Assembly (NCBI GenBank): GCA_001179505.1
Contig: CDMY01000295.1
Span: forward strand, 62,001-126,000
DNA from: Vitrella brassicaformis
Taxonomy: Eukaryota > Sar > Vitrellaceae
Length of the DNA: 64,000 bases
Direction: 5' to 3'
Shown piece after piece: positions 45,553 to 56,555 of the stretch; positions within the stretch are counted from its first letter, which is position 1; every line of letters begins with the position of its first letter. The translations under genes were made by a program, and so were the position numbers. Below the pieces are notes generated by a model. The model did no database searches. It had not been told where the DNA came from and was given only the letters and a program-made list of their open reading frames with translations.

Positions 45553-46391
45553 TCAGAACCGTTCCCCCAGGGCAGCGGCCGCCTTGCCCAGCATCTCACG
45601 AGGGAAGGCCGTCAGCGGACCCAGATCAAGCAGCCGCCGCCCGAACCACATCTCGCGGTGCAGCGATATCTTTCCTTCATCGTCAAATTGTATCCACACG
45701 CTGCATGGCAGAGGCACACTCAACAGGGCAGACGACGGCCGGGAAGGGCTGAAGGGCGACGCGCTGCTGCTGGTTGGCTGCGAGGCGGCTGATGCTGCTG
45801 TGGGGAGGGGCCTCTGCTCGTCACTGCCGTTGTCGTTGCTGTCGACGATCTCAGCCGCCCTCTTGGTGAAGGCATCTCTGCGGATGTGCCATATCATGTC
45901 CACGTCGATCAAGAAGCCTCGCTGATACTGATCCACAACCTGCACGCACCAGACAGACATGCACATCCGTAGAATAACAATGAGACCGCATTCTGCTCCC
46001 TTCTCCCCGCCTCACTCACCACAAACGACCGGACATCTGTCCGACATGCGCTCTTGACGAGAGCCAGCACACGGGCGAGGTCGGCGCGATTGGTGACACA
46101 CACAGAGGGGTCCTCGAAGGTCACGTCGTGACGATACACATCAAACAGGGAGTCGTGCGGGCCGCGGAAGTCGAGGGCGTAGATCCGCCTGACGCTGGCA
46201 GCTATGTTCTTGCGGTCATCGAGGTTCGTCACAGCACCCAGATAGGGATGGAACTTGCCCTGCGATGGGACGAACCGGGGCGTGAGAGGGCACATTGCGG
46301 CGGCAATGGAGGCTCCTCCCAGTACGGCACTCGCGCCACCGACAGCGATGACTGCACTGCCGAGAGCCGTCACACTGCTCAGCTCCGCCAT
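45553..46391 (-). CDS. NTF2/SnoaL-like domain protein
   Basis: Two exons: 46391-46019 and 45941-45553 (about 250 residues), joined in phase 0 (RSFV|VVDQYQRG). The N terminus MAELSSVTALGSAVIAVGG is hydrophobic and Ala/Gly-rich, a possible signal or organelle-targeting segment. The core RRIYALDFRGPHDSLFDVYR then DVTFEDP has the layout of the cone-shaped NTF2/SnoaL fold (helix, DVY..D..F.DP). Exon 2 continues with IWHIRRDAF, a Ser/Pro low-complexity insert, then VWIQFDDEGKISLHREMWFG, which fits the later strands. Proteins of this type include enzymes and non-enzymatic binding proteins; no specific activity can be named. It is convergent with the gene ending at 45079. Confidence 0.65.
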
Positions 46392-46631
46392 GGCTCACGC
46401 AGCAGGCGCAAGATGAGGTGATGACGAAAGAGAATGACGACTCAGCACTGAGTCAGCAGATCTCCTTGCAGCAGCGGTTTCAGGGAGCAGACCTCCTTGA
46501 AGCTGCGAGCTGTTGGGCTCACCTCAGAAACAGTGCTGCCATGCTGTCGCACTCCAGCTCTGCAAATCTAGGGGGTCGGAGCCGTCTGCCGCGCAGATCT
46601 CTCTATCGCTCGCCCCTACAATGAAGCAGCA

Positions 46632-46996
46632 ATGAGGCTGCCTTTGGTGAAGGTCTTCGGCAAGTAAGTAAGACGGAAGCCAACACGCACACATAACCAG
46701 AGTCAAACACGGTGCGTGCTTGCAGGCCGAATTGTTGCGTGTGCGACACGGCTGACTTCCTGCTGAGGCGGATCCAGCTGACGCTGCCGTTTCGCCTGGA
46801 GAAGGTGGACATCACCAAAGAGGCCAGCTTGTATGAGCGGTACAAGGAGGCCATTCCTGTGATTGTGGTGGATGGCGTAGAGGCCAGCAGACTCAAGATA
46901 GACAGCAAGGCGCTGAGGAGACGACTGACTGAAGCAACAGCAGCAGCTGGTGCTGGTGGTGGTGGTGGACCTGGTGGTGGAATGACAGAGTCGTGA
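46632..46996 (+). CDS. Glutaredoxin-like protein
   Basis: Exon 1 is 46632-46662 (MRLPLVKVFG, donor GTAAGT) and exon 2 is about 46726-46996. Joining gives KPNCCVCDTADFLLRRIQ, with a C-x-x-C redox pair (CCVC) after the first strand, then VDITKEASLYERYKEAIPVI and the cis-Pro position (IPV), as in the glutaredoxin-like DUF836 family. A Gly/Ala-rich tail ends at TGA. About 105 residues; no targeting peptide is obvious. The likely job is thiol-disulfide exchange. It lies divergent from the NTF2-like gene with about 240 bases between their starts. Confidence 0.75.
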
Positions 46997-47105
46997 TGTT
47001 ATGTGTGTGGCAGTCAATGACTGATTTAGTTGTACACGCTGTGGCAGTCTCTCTCTGTCCGTCCATCAGCCATCCGACCATGCACAGACACACAGAGAGG
47101 GGGGG

Positions 47106-47405
47106 NNNNNNNNNNNNNNNNNNNNNNNNNNNNNNNNNNNNNNNNNNNNNNNNNNNNNNNNNNNNNNNNNNNNNNNNNNNNNNNNNNNNNNNNNNNNNNN
47201 NNNNNNNNNNNNNNNNNNNNNNNNNNNNNNNNNNNNNNNNNNNNNNNNNNNNNNNNNNNNNNNNNNNNNNNNNNNNNNNNNNNNNNNNNNNNNNNNNNNN
47301 NNNNNNNNNNNNNNNNNNNNNNNNNNNNNNNNNNNNNNNNNNNNNNNNNNNNNNNNNNNNNNNNNNNNNNNNNNNNNNNNNNNNNNNNNNNNNNNNNNNN
47401 NNNNN
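47106..47405. other. Assembly gap (300 N)
   Basis: Run of N in an intergenic region. Flanks are repetitive (poly-G and CAGA-rich on the left), which probably caused the break. Confidence 1.
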
Positions 47406-49274
47406 CGACCGTGCCTCACACTAGCGTCTGTCTGACTGACTCGGATCACATTCACTCTCTCACTCAGCGAGTGCACTCCACGCAGCAATCACTCACTCAA
47501 TCGGTCAATCCATCAAATACGTCACTGTCACTGTCTTGGCTCCGCTGCGCTGATAGGTGCTGCTGGCAACGACTGGAAAAACAGACCTGCCTGCCTGAAG
47601 CGATAGACATGTCCCGTCCGTGCAGACAGCGCACCACAGGCACACGACTGCCATGATCATGTGACTGAGTGAATCCCTGACGGGACGGGTGGTGGCCAAA
47701 ATCGTTCGTTACACACAGACGTACTTGTGTTCATCATCAATCAATCAGTCGATCAATCGATGGCATCAGTCAGTGAGTGCACAAGCAGGCACACGTACAC
47801 ATATCAACATACATGTCAACACACACGGGGGCGGCGCAAGGAGAGGGGATCATCGCAGTCAGACAGTTGGAGGACAGCAGACCCACACACACACACACAC
47901 ACACACAAGGAGAAAAGGGGAAGCCCTCACCCCCCGTCACAAAAGTCTCGCTGACCATCACTCCAGCCCGAGAAAGCAACGGCAGCCTCACGTCTGTGTG
48001 TCCGACCAGCTCGCGAGCGCCCCTCCTCGCCTCCCCTCCTCCCCTCATCCCACCCCACCCCACCCACCATTGATGTACAAAACGAGGTGGCAAAAGTCAG
48101 GCAGACCAACCAGACGGAGAAAGCAACCACGCGCACACCCTTGCGCATTCCGCAGGCCGACTCTTAGCGCTAGAGTCGTGTATGTACCTGATTGAGACCG
48201 ATGCAGCCCCGAGGTCATTCGAGGCCGCTGCGGTCCCTCAGGCACTCCCGACGCCGAGCACCAAGATAGAGAGCACTGCAGGAAACACGAGACAGACAAC
48301 GCACCACGACGGCGAAAACGGTTTCTTCAAGAAATCATGATGCGTGTGCTGCGGCCGACCAGGGAAATGGGAAAGACGCAAAAAGGCTCTCCCACGCCCC
48401 CTGCAGGTCACGGCGGCTCGCAGCGACACATTTCCGAGAAACATAGGGGGCCGGGAGATGCATGGGTGGGTGGGTGCCCGCACATGGTCATGGTGGTCAA
48501 AATCGCTGGGACATGCAGACAGAGGACATCCGAGCGGGCAATGCAACAACCGACAGACAGACATGGGCACGCAGAGCATGAGTGAAAGTGTGTGTGTCAT
48601 TGTCCGTGAGCGTTACAGCATCGCCAGCTCGCAAAGGAGAAGACAAACAGGGCTACACCCCACCCTGTCTGTCCCTCTTCTCTCGCCATCCCTCCCCTCT
48701 CCCCTCCCCCTGTACACCGACCGACATTAGCATGACACCCCATATGCAGGCAGCAGCAGCAGCAGCGAGCACAAATGTTTACCCACTTACTCACTCAGCC
48801 ACTGATCCATCCGCACATTCAATTCAAGCACTTGTCTGTCAGACAGACCATGATTCCTACCGAGAAACCGCCGCATCCATCCATCGGTCCATCCGTCCAT
48901 CCACACACAGGAAAAACTGCAGTCAAGGCAGCAATGCAGCAAGCCAGCGACAGACAGACAGATCGACTGACATGGTAACGGACCAACGAGCGGACAGCCA
49001 ACAGCCAAAACACCGATCGGCGAAAAACAAACCCGGCCCCCTTTCTCGATATCCTTTGTCCAATAAAACGAAGGGCAGGCAAGACGATACGCGTCAATCA
49101 CTCTCAATTGGTCATCTGCCCTTCTTCAGACAGCGCAACGCCCACAGCACGCCGTTGACCGCGGAGACGGGGGGGACCGCAGGCGGCCGGGGAATGTGCT
49201 TATGCGTGTGCATGTGCATGTGCGTGGGAGTGGGTGTGGGAGTGGGTGTGGGTGTGGGTGTGGGCGGTCTCTTG
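47406..49274. other. Intergenic region, microsatellites only
   Basis: Contains (CA)n at 47883-47908, C-rich tracts near 48010-48070 and a (GTGGGA/GTGGGT)n tract at 49218-49262 next to the end of the glutamate-cysteine ligase gene. Reverse frames at 48045-48300 and 48787-49107 show no protein motif. I see no gene or RNA gene. Confidence 0.5.
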
Positions 49275-52200
49275 CTATGCGCTGTGGCCCCAAATCTGGC
49301 GGTAGTACTCGAGCTCGTGGTTGGACTCGAACCCCAAACGGGCAGCGCCCGGCAACTGACACGCAGACGACGGACATAGAGGACACAGACATACACCATA
49401 TGAGTGTGTGTGTGGTCTGCTCGTCCTTGGTGCTGCCTGGCCTGGCTGTGTGTGGTTAACCACCTACCTCATCGAAAAGTGCCGCGTCGTCTGCGCACAC
49501 AGTGGATGTTGCGCAGCTAGTAGAGCACACCTCCAGGCCCCCGGCCTTGTAGCCCCCCTCCCGGGCCAGCCAACAGCGCGTGAAATCTTCTGAGGACACA
49601 ACAGACACAGCCTCTGGCCCGGTGGCGGGGGAGCCTGAGGCGTTGGGCGACGCCCCGGACGACCCCATGCCCACGCCGGCCGCAGAGAGGTGCCTGCTGG
49701 GTGAGGCGGGATGCATGAGTCGTCTGCTGTTGCTGATGGTGCTGCTGGGCGAGTTACCCCCCCTCCCTCCCTCGGTGTCGTTGACGATGCCTGCTGCTGC
49801 TGCGAGGGCTCCTGTGCCTGCTCCTGCAGACAGGGGCGGGAGGGAGGGGGGGCTGATTTTGATACGACTCGCCGCAAAGGGCGACAGGGGCGGCGAGGAC
49901 GGGTACGTCGGGATGCTGAAGGGCGGGGGCCGAAAGGAGGGGCGAAACGAGCCCAGGATCTCGGGAATGTGAATCTGACCTGCACAACAGACAGCACAGC
50001 ACAGCACAGGACAGCGGCGAACATGAGGGCTGACCGAGATTGTGAGGGCGTTGTGGCTTGTTGGTTTGTTTGTGTGGTTCGTTCGTTCGTACCGAATCCG
50101 ACTTTGGCGGCGAGGTCGGCGATTTCATAGCCGACGGCTGTGGGGACGACTGAGTCTTGCTGGTAGAGGGGGTGGGACTTCAAATACTGACGCAGGTAGC
50201 CCGCGGTGGTCATCAACTCACCTGCATGTCCCGACGGACAGACAGACAGACAGAAATGCGGTCAATGAGAAGGTCAGATGGGGTGCCGTGTTGTGTGGCT
50301 CACCGGTGCTTCTCTGTTCGATGAAGGCCATGTACTCGGATAGCCGCTCCAAAGTTGCGGCACTGCACTTGCCCGCCTCATGCTCACGCTGCAGAGAGTG
50401 GACACGCACACACACACGGCGTTGGTTGAGAGAGAGCGAGGGTGAGGGAGGGAGGGAGACTTCATGTGTGTGTTGTGTGTCGCAGCAAGCAGACCTGGAT
50501 GAACTCCTTGCACTTGTTCATGATGCCCGGGAAGCCCAATAACGCCTTGCCTGAACGACATTGACACAGAAGGGGCAAGGCAGACAGACGAGGATTGATG
50601 GTCAGCTCGCTGGTGTGATATACAATGTATTGGTCTGTGTGTGGTGTTCGCGTGCCTACCGAAGAGGATCTCGTTGAGTGTCATTTCCGAGTACTCCCGG
50701 TTGCTGGTGTTGTGGCCGATGTCGTGGCGAAACCAAAACCGCTGACTCAACACCGCATTCCGCTGGCTAGACCTGGACACAGACATACAGACATCACCAC
50801 GTACACACACACACGTGTCAATCCATCCATTCCCCAATACCCCACCCACCCGCCCGCCCCCCTGTCTGCGGCTCACCGGGCCATATTCTCGTCATTCTTT
50901 GACATGGGTATGTAGAGGTCCCATTTCTCGTCAATGATGACCCTTGCCAGCACCGCCACCACGGCGGCCACGGCGGCGTTCTCAAAGTCGGTGAGCTGCG
51001 CCTCGGGGGTGCGGAACTCCACCCGCCACCCGATCTGCGAGGGCGACGTGCCGTCGGGGGAGGGGGGCGGGGGCTTGAACCGCACTGAGTTCCAGTTGGT
51101 CGACTGGATGTTCTCGAAGTGGGCCGTGTTGGTGCGATGATCCATCTCAACCTTGTCTGCAGCGCAACACACGGCCAGAGAGGGGATTCGTTCTGTGTGC
51201 TGTGTGATGTGTGCGGGGTGGTGGATGGTGGGGGTGGGGTGTGGGGGTGTGCGGGTGTGGGGGTGTGGGTGCGCACCAGAGAAGATGACCATTGGGTCTC
51301 TGATGAAGAGGTAGGCGAAGTGTTTGGCGAGGATGGGGTCCAGCCCGCCGGCGACGAACTGCTGGTACGCCGACTCGTTGAGAGCCACGTCGACGTCGTT
51401 GTACTCAGACACACGCTGATACATACACAGTCCACCAAAGAGACAGAGAGAGAGATGCGTGCATTAGCTATCATGTGTGTGGTGGAGCTGGTGATGGTCA
51501 GTCGCATTGATCAAGCCGCCTCCTACCTGTGCGAGCGGCTCTTCGTTGGAGATGTAGAGGGACACGCCAGCGTACCTGTGAGGCCAAAGAGACGACAATG
51601 CGCGAATGCACACACGCCATGCATCACGGCTTTCTTCTGTGCTGCAGTGTGTGCTGCCTTACCGTGATTTGTGAATGGTGTCCATCTCCTCGACTGTGCG
51701 GCAGTCCACCGACATGCATATCGTGTCCCACCGCGTGTCCGTCGCCGCCACCAGCCCTCGCTGAAACGGAGCCGATGCCGTCAACTGCATCATAACCCAC
51801 ACCACACATCCATCCACACACACAAAGAACACACAAGGGAGACAACGAGCTATGACACTTCTGCATTTGTGGAAGTCTGTGTGTGGCCATAGCTCACTCA
51901 CCGCGAGGAACAGCGGTGCGAGTACGGTGAACTGGTCGAAGAGGTAGCGCGCCACGGTGACGTCCGGTGTGCCGAATGTGACTTGCAGGCAGCAGCAGCC
52001 CATGCCGAAGCCCATGGCGTCCATGTAGATGTAGTTGCGCAGCGGGTTGGCCGTCTGCTCACTCAGCTTCTCTATCTCATAACGACTCAACTCGCCACGC
52101 ACACGCGACAGCTGCATGACGGCATCAACCAAAATGAATGAGACATGCATGTGTATGTGTGCAGCGGTCTTGTGTCTTATGTGTTGTGTGGCTTCTTACG

Positions 52201-53279
52201 TCCCACTGCGACCGTTTCTGAGTGTTCTCGTCCTCCTCAAGAGGCACCAAAATCAGAACCTTAGCGCCACGGCGACTGATGGATGGGCAGAAACAGGGCA
52301 CAGCATGGATCCGTGTGTGCGTGTGTCGGTGTCAGCTCAGCTCACTCTCGTATGTTTCTGGTGAGCGTCCCAAATCTCGGGTGGGGCGACATGATCGCAT
52401 CCGGCAGAAAGACGCTATGAGAGCAACCACTGCACACACAACCACACCACACCACACACAGACGTCCACACAACAGCCATCAGCCATCTCCTGATCTCAC
52501 TCACCTGTGTGGGCAGGGCGGTGTCGGCGGTGCCATGAAGTCCTTGACGCCCATGTGTGGGAATGCGGTGAGTGAGACCAGCCGCTGGTTGGCGTTGAGG
52601 AGGGCGGCGATCTTGGACCGCCGCAGGTTCATCGACGGCTCGATCTCCAACACCTCATCCAAACTGCCAAAGTTGTACGGACTACCTGCAGACGCCACAC
52701 GCACACACCAACCAACCAAATGCAGACAGACAGACACGTGTGTGTGGCCACCTGTGTGTAGTGGGGCTAGCTGGTGCGTACCAGGTATGGCCTCGACCAT
52801 GAAGTTGGTGTATTCGGGTCGCCAGTCTGATTTGGACGACTTGTCGTCAGACGACATGCCCTCGCGAACCGTCAACTCGTCGATGATGTCTGATGCACAC
52901 AGAGATGGGACACACACCCATTTGTTATCGAGTGGTCGCCAAGTGCTCCTTGTTGTGTGTGTGCTTACGGTCAGCGTAGTTGGCCACGCGCGCCACTCTC
53001 TGCTGAGAGTCCAACTCAACCAAACTATACTCTGGTGACAGACACACAAGTCAGTCAACACAAGTCAGCCACAGAAGGATGAATGGCCTGCTCCTCCCTC
53101 TCCGTGAGCTCAGGGACGTACGTACCGATTTCCTCTCCCCACATGACGTCAGCGTCCTGTCTGTCCTTATTGAGGTGGTAGAGGTGCAGCAGCTGCCGGA
53201 TGCCCTCACCCTTGACATACGCCAACACCGCCTGAGACGACTCCCAGTCCAGCGGCGTCCCGGCCTCTAGGAATCCCAT
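49275..53279 (-). CDS. GCLC: Glutamate-cysteine ligase, catalytic subunit (eukaryotic type)
   Basis: Catalyses ATP-dependent joining of glutamate and cysteine, the first step of glutathione synthesis, normally in the cytosol. About 15 exons from ATG 53279. The start matches the family (MGFLEAGTPLDWESSQ), then QLLHLYHLNKDRQDADVMWG, MVEAIPG, SPYNFGSLDEVLEIEPSMN and the signature HPRFGTLTRNIR (about 52400-52345) with RRGAKVLILVPL. Then come YIYMDAMGFGMGCCCLQVTF (about 52045-51985), GLVAATDTRWDTICMSVDCR, DPILAKHFAYLFIRDP, SVRFKPPP, GWRVEFRTPEAQLTDFENA, RFWFRHDI and LNEILFG. The final exons are EFIQ, TTAGYLRQYLKSHP and the C-terminal ELEYYRQIWG. The family signature residues that I can recognise appear present. 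An unusual Ser/Pro/Ala insert of about 170 residues lies near the C terminus (49975-49470), so the product is longer than the usual 630-680 residues. The exact end (TGA near 49275) follows a short last exon. Confidence 0.92.
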
Positions 53280-55037
53280 CACTGACGCAGAGCAAGTAGA
53301 AGACGCTCACACAGGCTGTTGAGGGCTATCGACGAGTGGCGCAGATGCCGCGCCGCTTGATATCCGATTCTCGGTTGAGACGAATAAAGCCAAAGAAGGC
53401 GAGATTTTCGTCAGGGGTTCAGCCGTTGACGATGTGCTGTCGTGGTGTGTGGTCTGCCTGGCTTATCTTCATCTTCTTGCCGGACATCATCCTTCACCTC
53501 CTTTCCAGGTTACACGCATCTTGTCCTAAACCCACAGGATCGACGCCGGCAGAAACTCATGCCGAGGCTCAGGCGCAAGAGGGACTGCATTGCAAAGGAC
53601 GTGTGTGCTCGTAATGTGCGTTTTGTTGCGTTATGTTTTGTTTGGGCTTTTTGAGAGCAGCACTGGGTATCAGCAGCAAATTGCAGTGAATTGCAGATGA
53701 ATGGTTTACGCGTAGCACTCACTCACGTCCATAGGCACTGCAATGAGGGTCGTTGCGTGGTGTGCACCTATGTATGTAATCAAGTCCAGGCAGTCGTGCA
53801 TGCCATGCAGCCATACAGACAAGCAGGTGCTCGCGCACTCACATACAGTAGACACTCACATGCAATGCGTGCGTGCGTGCGGGGAAGTCAGCGTCGATGG
53901 ATGACCTGCGCTCTTAAAGAGGAAGAGAATAAACACCGACACCGCCACACACTCACGAGCAGACACACTGACCGACTCACAGAGATCCCCAAGCAGCCAG
54001 GGTCATGCAGCCGCGCACAGACAGACAGACAGACAGGCGTACTCACTCTTGCATACACAGATACATTGGGAGGGCACATATCCCTGAAAGTGTTGGTATG
54101 CATCGCATCTGGCACTCTCTCTAACTCTCTACTTACTTCGGCCAGCCCGGCTACTGCGTGCCCCCATGCAGCATAAGTATGTTATGTTGTGGACAGACAC
54201 CATGCACACGCAAACAGCGATCGATGTGTTTGTGCGGTCATATCCTTGCTGTCGAGAGGCCGGTTTTTGGTCTCACCAACGCCCTCGCGACACCGCCCTG
54301 CCCTATTTGGCGTCGCGTCGCGCTCAGTAAGTAGGCACCCTACACACAAACAGGGCAGACAGCAGACAGCAGACAGGACCGACGAGCACGAGCAGGCAGG
54401 CAGACACAGAGAAGAAATAAAACAACCAAAAAAAGCGACACCGACACACACGCAGGGCAGGGCAGGGCAGGGCAAACACAGCCAGACGAGCAGGCAGGCA
54501 CACAGGCGGACAGACAGACACGCGAAAAGATAAAGACACTGAAAAACCAAAGAAAGCGAGAGCGCCCTGTGCTGTGCTGTGTGTGGCCGGACCTTTGTTG
54601 TCCCAGCCGCCTAACCCTTTCAACCCAGATCAAACCTCCTGGGTACGCACATCTGTATGCACATCGCCCCCCCTCCCTCTCTCTCTCCCTCCCTCTACCA
54701 TGACAGCCATTCTCGTGTTAACGTGGACTCACTCAGCTCAGCTCAGCTCATCACCGTTCGTTGCGTCTGTCTACAGTGCCAACCAGCCAGGCCGGCCGCC
54801 AGCCCCCCCGCTATGCCATCGAGCCTCGTGTCCGTCTGATGAACTCATTCGCACCTACTGTACTGATCCACACATGTGACTAGAAGGAAGAAAACACGGC
54901 TACGAACGACGGACAGACGCACTCAGCCCACACCGACTTGACTTACAGCACCCATCCATCCATCCATCCATCCATCGCAGTCACTAGGCACGCTCGGACG
55001 GATGGACAAGGGAGGGAGGTATGGATCGCTCCATTCC
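53280..55037. other. Intergenic region between GCLC and the GH16-like gene
   Basis: No gene supported. Tracts include (CAGA)n at 54015-54035, (CAGG/GCAGG)n at 54455-54475, (AGCTC)n near 54735 and (CATC)n at 54952-54976. Frames at 53336-53614 and 54189-54880 are Cys/Pro/Thr-rich without recognisable motifs. The promoter of the GCLC gene should lie just right of 53279. Confidence 0.5.
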
Positions 55038-56524
55038 TTACAACAGACGCATCAGCATCACGGCCGCCGCCAGGGAAGCGACAAGCGACGCCATGCCCGT
55101 CGCCCTCACTGCCGCTGCCCCGCTGCTCATGCCCCCGAACCCAAAACCCACACCATCACCACCACGACCCGCCGCCTGGCCAGCTGACACTACCAGGGGG
55201 TCTTCCCCTACACACACACACACACACACAGAGGGAGAGAGTGTCCATACGAAGGGGGAGGCATGCACCGACCAGCGTCAGCTGACCTCTTCTGAGGCTT
55301 GATGAGCTCGAGAAGAGCGTCTGCGGGGTGCCCGATCCGAAGTCGGCCAGGCCGACGAGGTCTGATGTGTTGGTGTCTGGGTCATGCTCGCATATGTAGC
55401 GCCGCCTGGTGCCCCGGCACGACTCGACGCCCCACAGGCCCGCTGCCTCGGTCGTTGACTCGTCACGCGGCTGCATCGCACCCACCACACCACCCACACC
55501 CACACACACACACACACAGAGGTGTATTAGGGAGGGAGAGACGGTTGCGCAGTCTGACCCACCTCAAAAACGGCGCAGTAGACGCCCATGTCGGTTTCCT
55601 TGTTGGCCTTTAGTGTGTCTACGTCGTGTGGGCCCCACTGCGTGGCCTCGAGGCTCGTGCCGTCCACTGCCACCCAACCATTCTGGGATGACATGTCCTG
55701 CATTGCATGCACCAAAGGGCACTGACAATCGGCGGAAGCGCGTTGTGCGCGTGCGAGAGACCTTTTGTATTGAGGGCTTTGCAGCGGCTGTCCTGTTGGA
55801 GCCCATGAGGCCGATCCAGTAGCGGTTGCCGAGGGTCCCGCCCATCGGCACCGCACACACGCCGCCATCACCGTCGCAAAACAGAGACAACACCGCCTCA
55901 TTCTCCTCCTGCACACATCCATCCATCCATCCACACACACACCCCCATCCACTGACCTTAGTGCCAACGGTGGCGAGGTGTCCGCCCTCCGCCTCGCAGG
56001 TGTCCTCTGCCTCCTGCCACTCCATTGGCTCGAACCCCAGCCTGTAGCACTTGCTGCCCGAGTTGAAGTACCCCTTGGGGCAGCCCTCGGCGTCGCCAGC
56101 AGCTGATGTGGCGAACCGGCCGGGGCAGGCAGCGGGGCCGGACACCACCTTCGGCAAGGCCGGGTGGGTGTAGGTGCTCACCTGATGGATGCATGGATGG
56201 ATGTGTGGTCATGTAAGAGGTGTCTTCTGGTGCGTACCAGTGCGGCTTTCTTTGAGATGGTGACCAGGTCGCTGGGTTGGAGTTCGGCTTTGGTGGCAGT
56301 GTCGGTGGCGGTGTCCGTGTCATTGCCTGTTTCTGTGGCACCGCTTCTCTTCATCATGTTGCAGGTGGCGTCCTGGAAGCCGTAGAGCTGGCACTCGCCC
56401 ATCTGCGCACACATCTGCTCGCACACCGACTCGCTGTCGGCCGCTATCTCCAGCAACGCCGCGCTCTCCTTCTGCATGACAACCACACCATATCAACATC
56501 AACCGATATACCATGGTGTGTCTG

Positions 56525-56555
<31 letters not shown>

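Noticed and set aside
47030-47656. Frame across the second N block
   Set aside because: Most of its length is undetermined bases; flanks are repeats.
51119-51667. Plus-strand frame of 182 codons
   Set aside because: Antisense to exons and introns of the glutamate-cysteine ligase gene, whose identity is clear.
53336-54880. Several plus-strand frames between the GCLC and GH16-like genes
   Set aside because: Cys/Pro/Thr-rich translations of simple repeats with no motif or phase-consistent exon chain.
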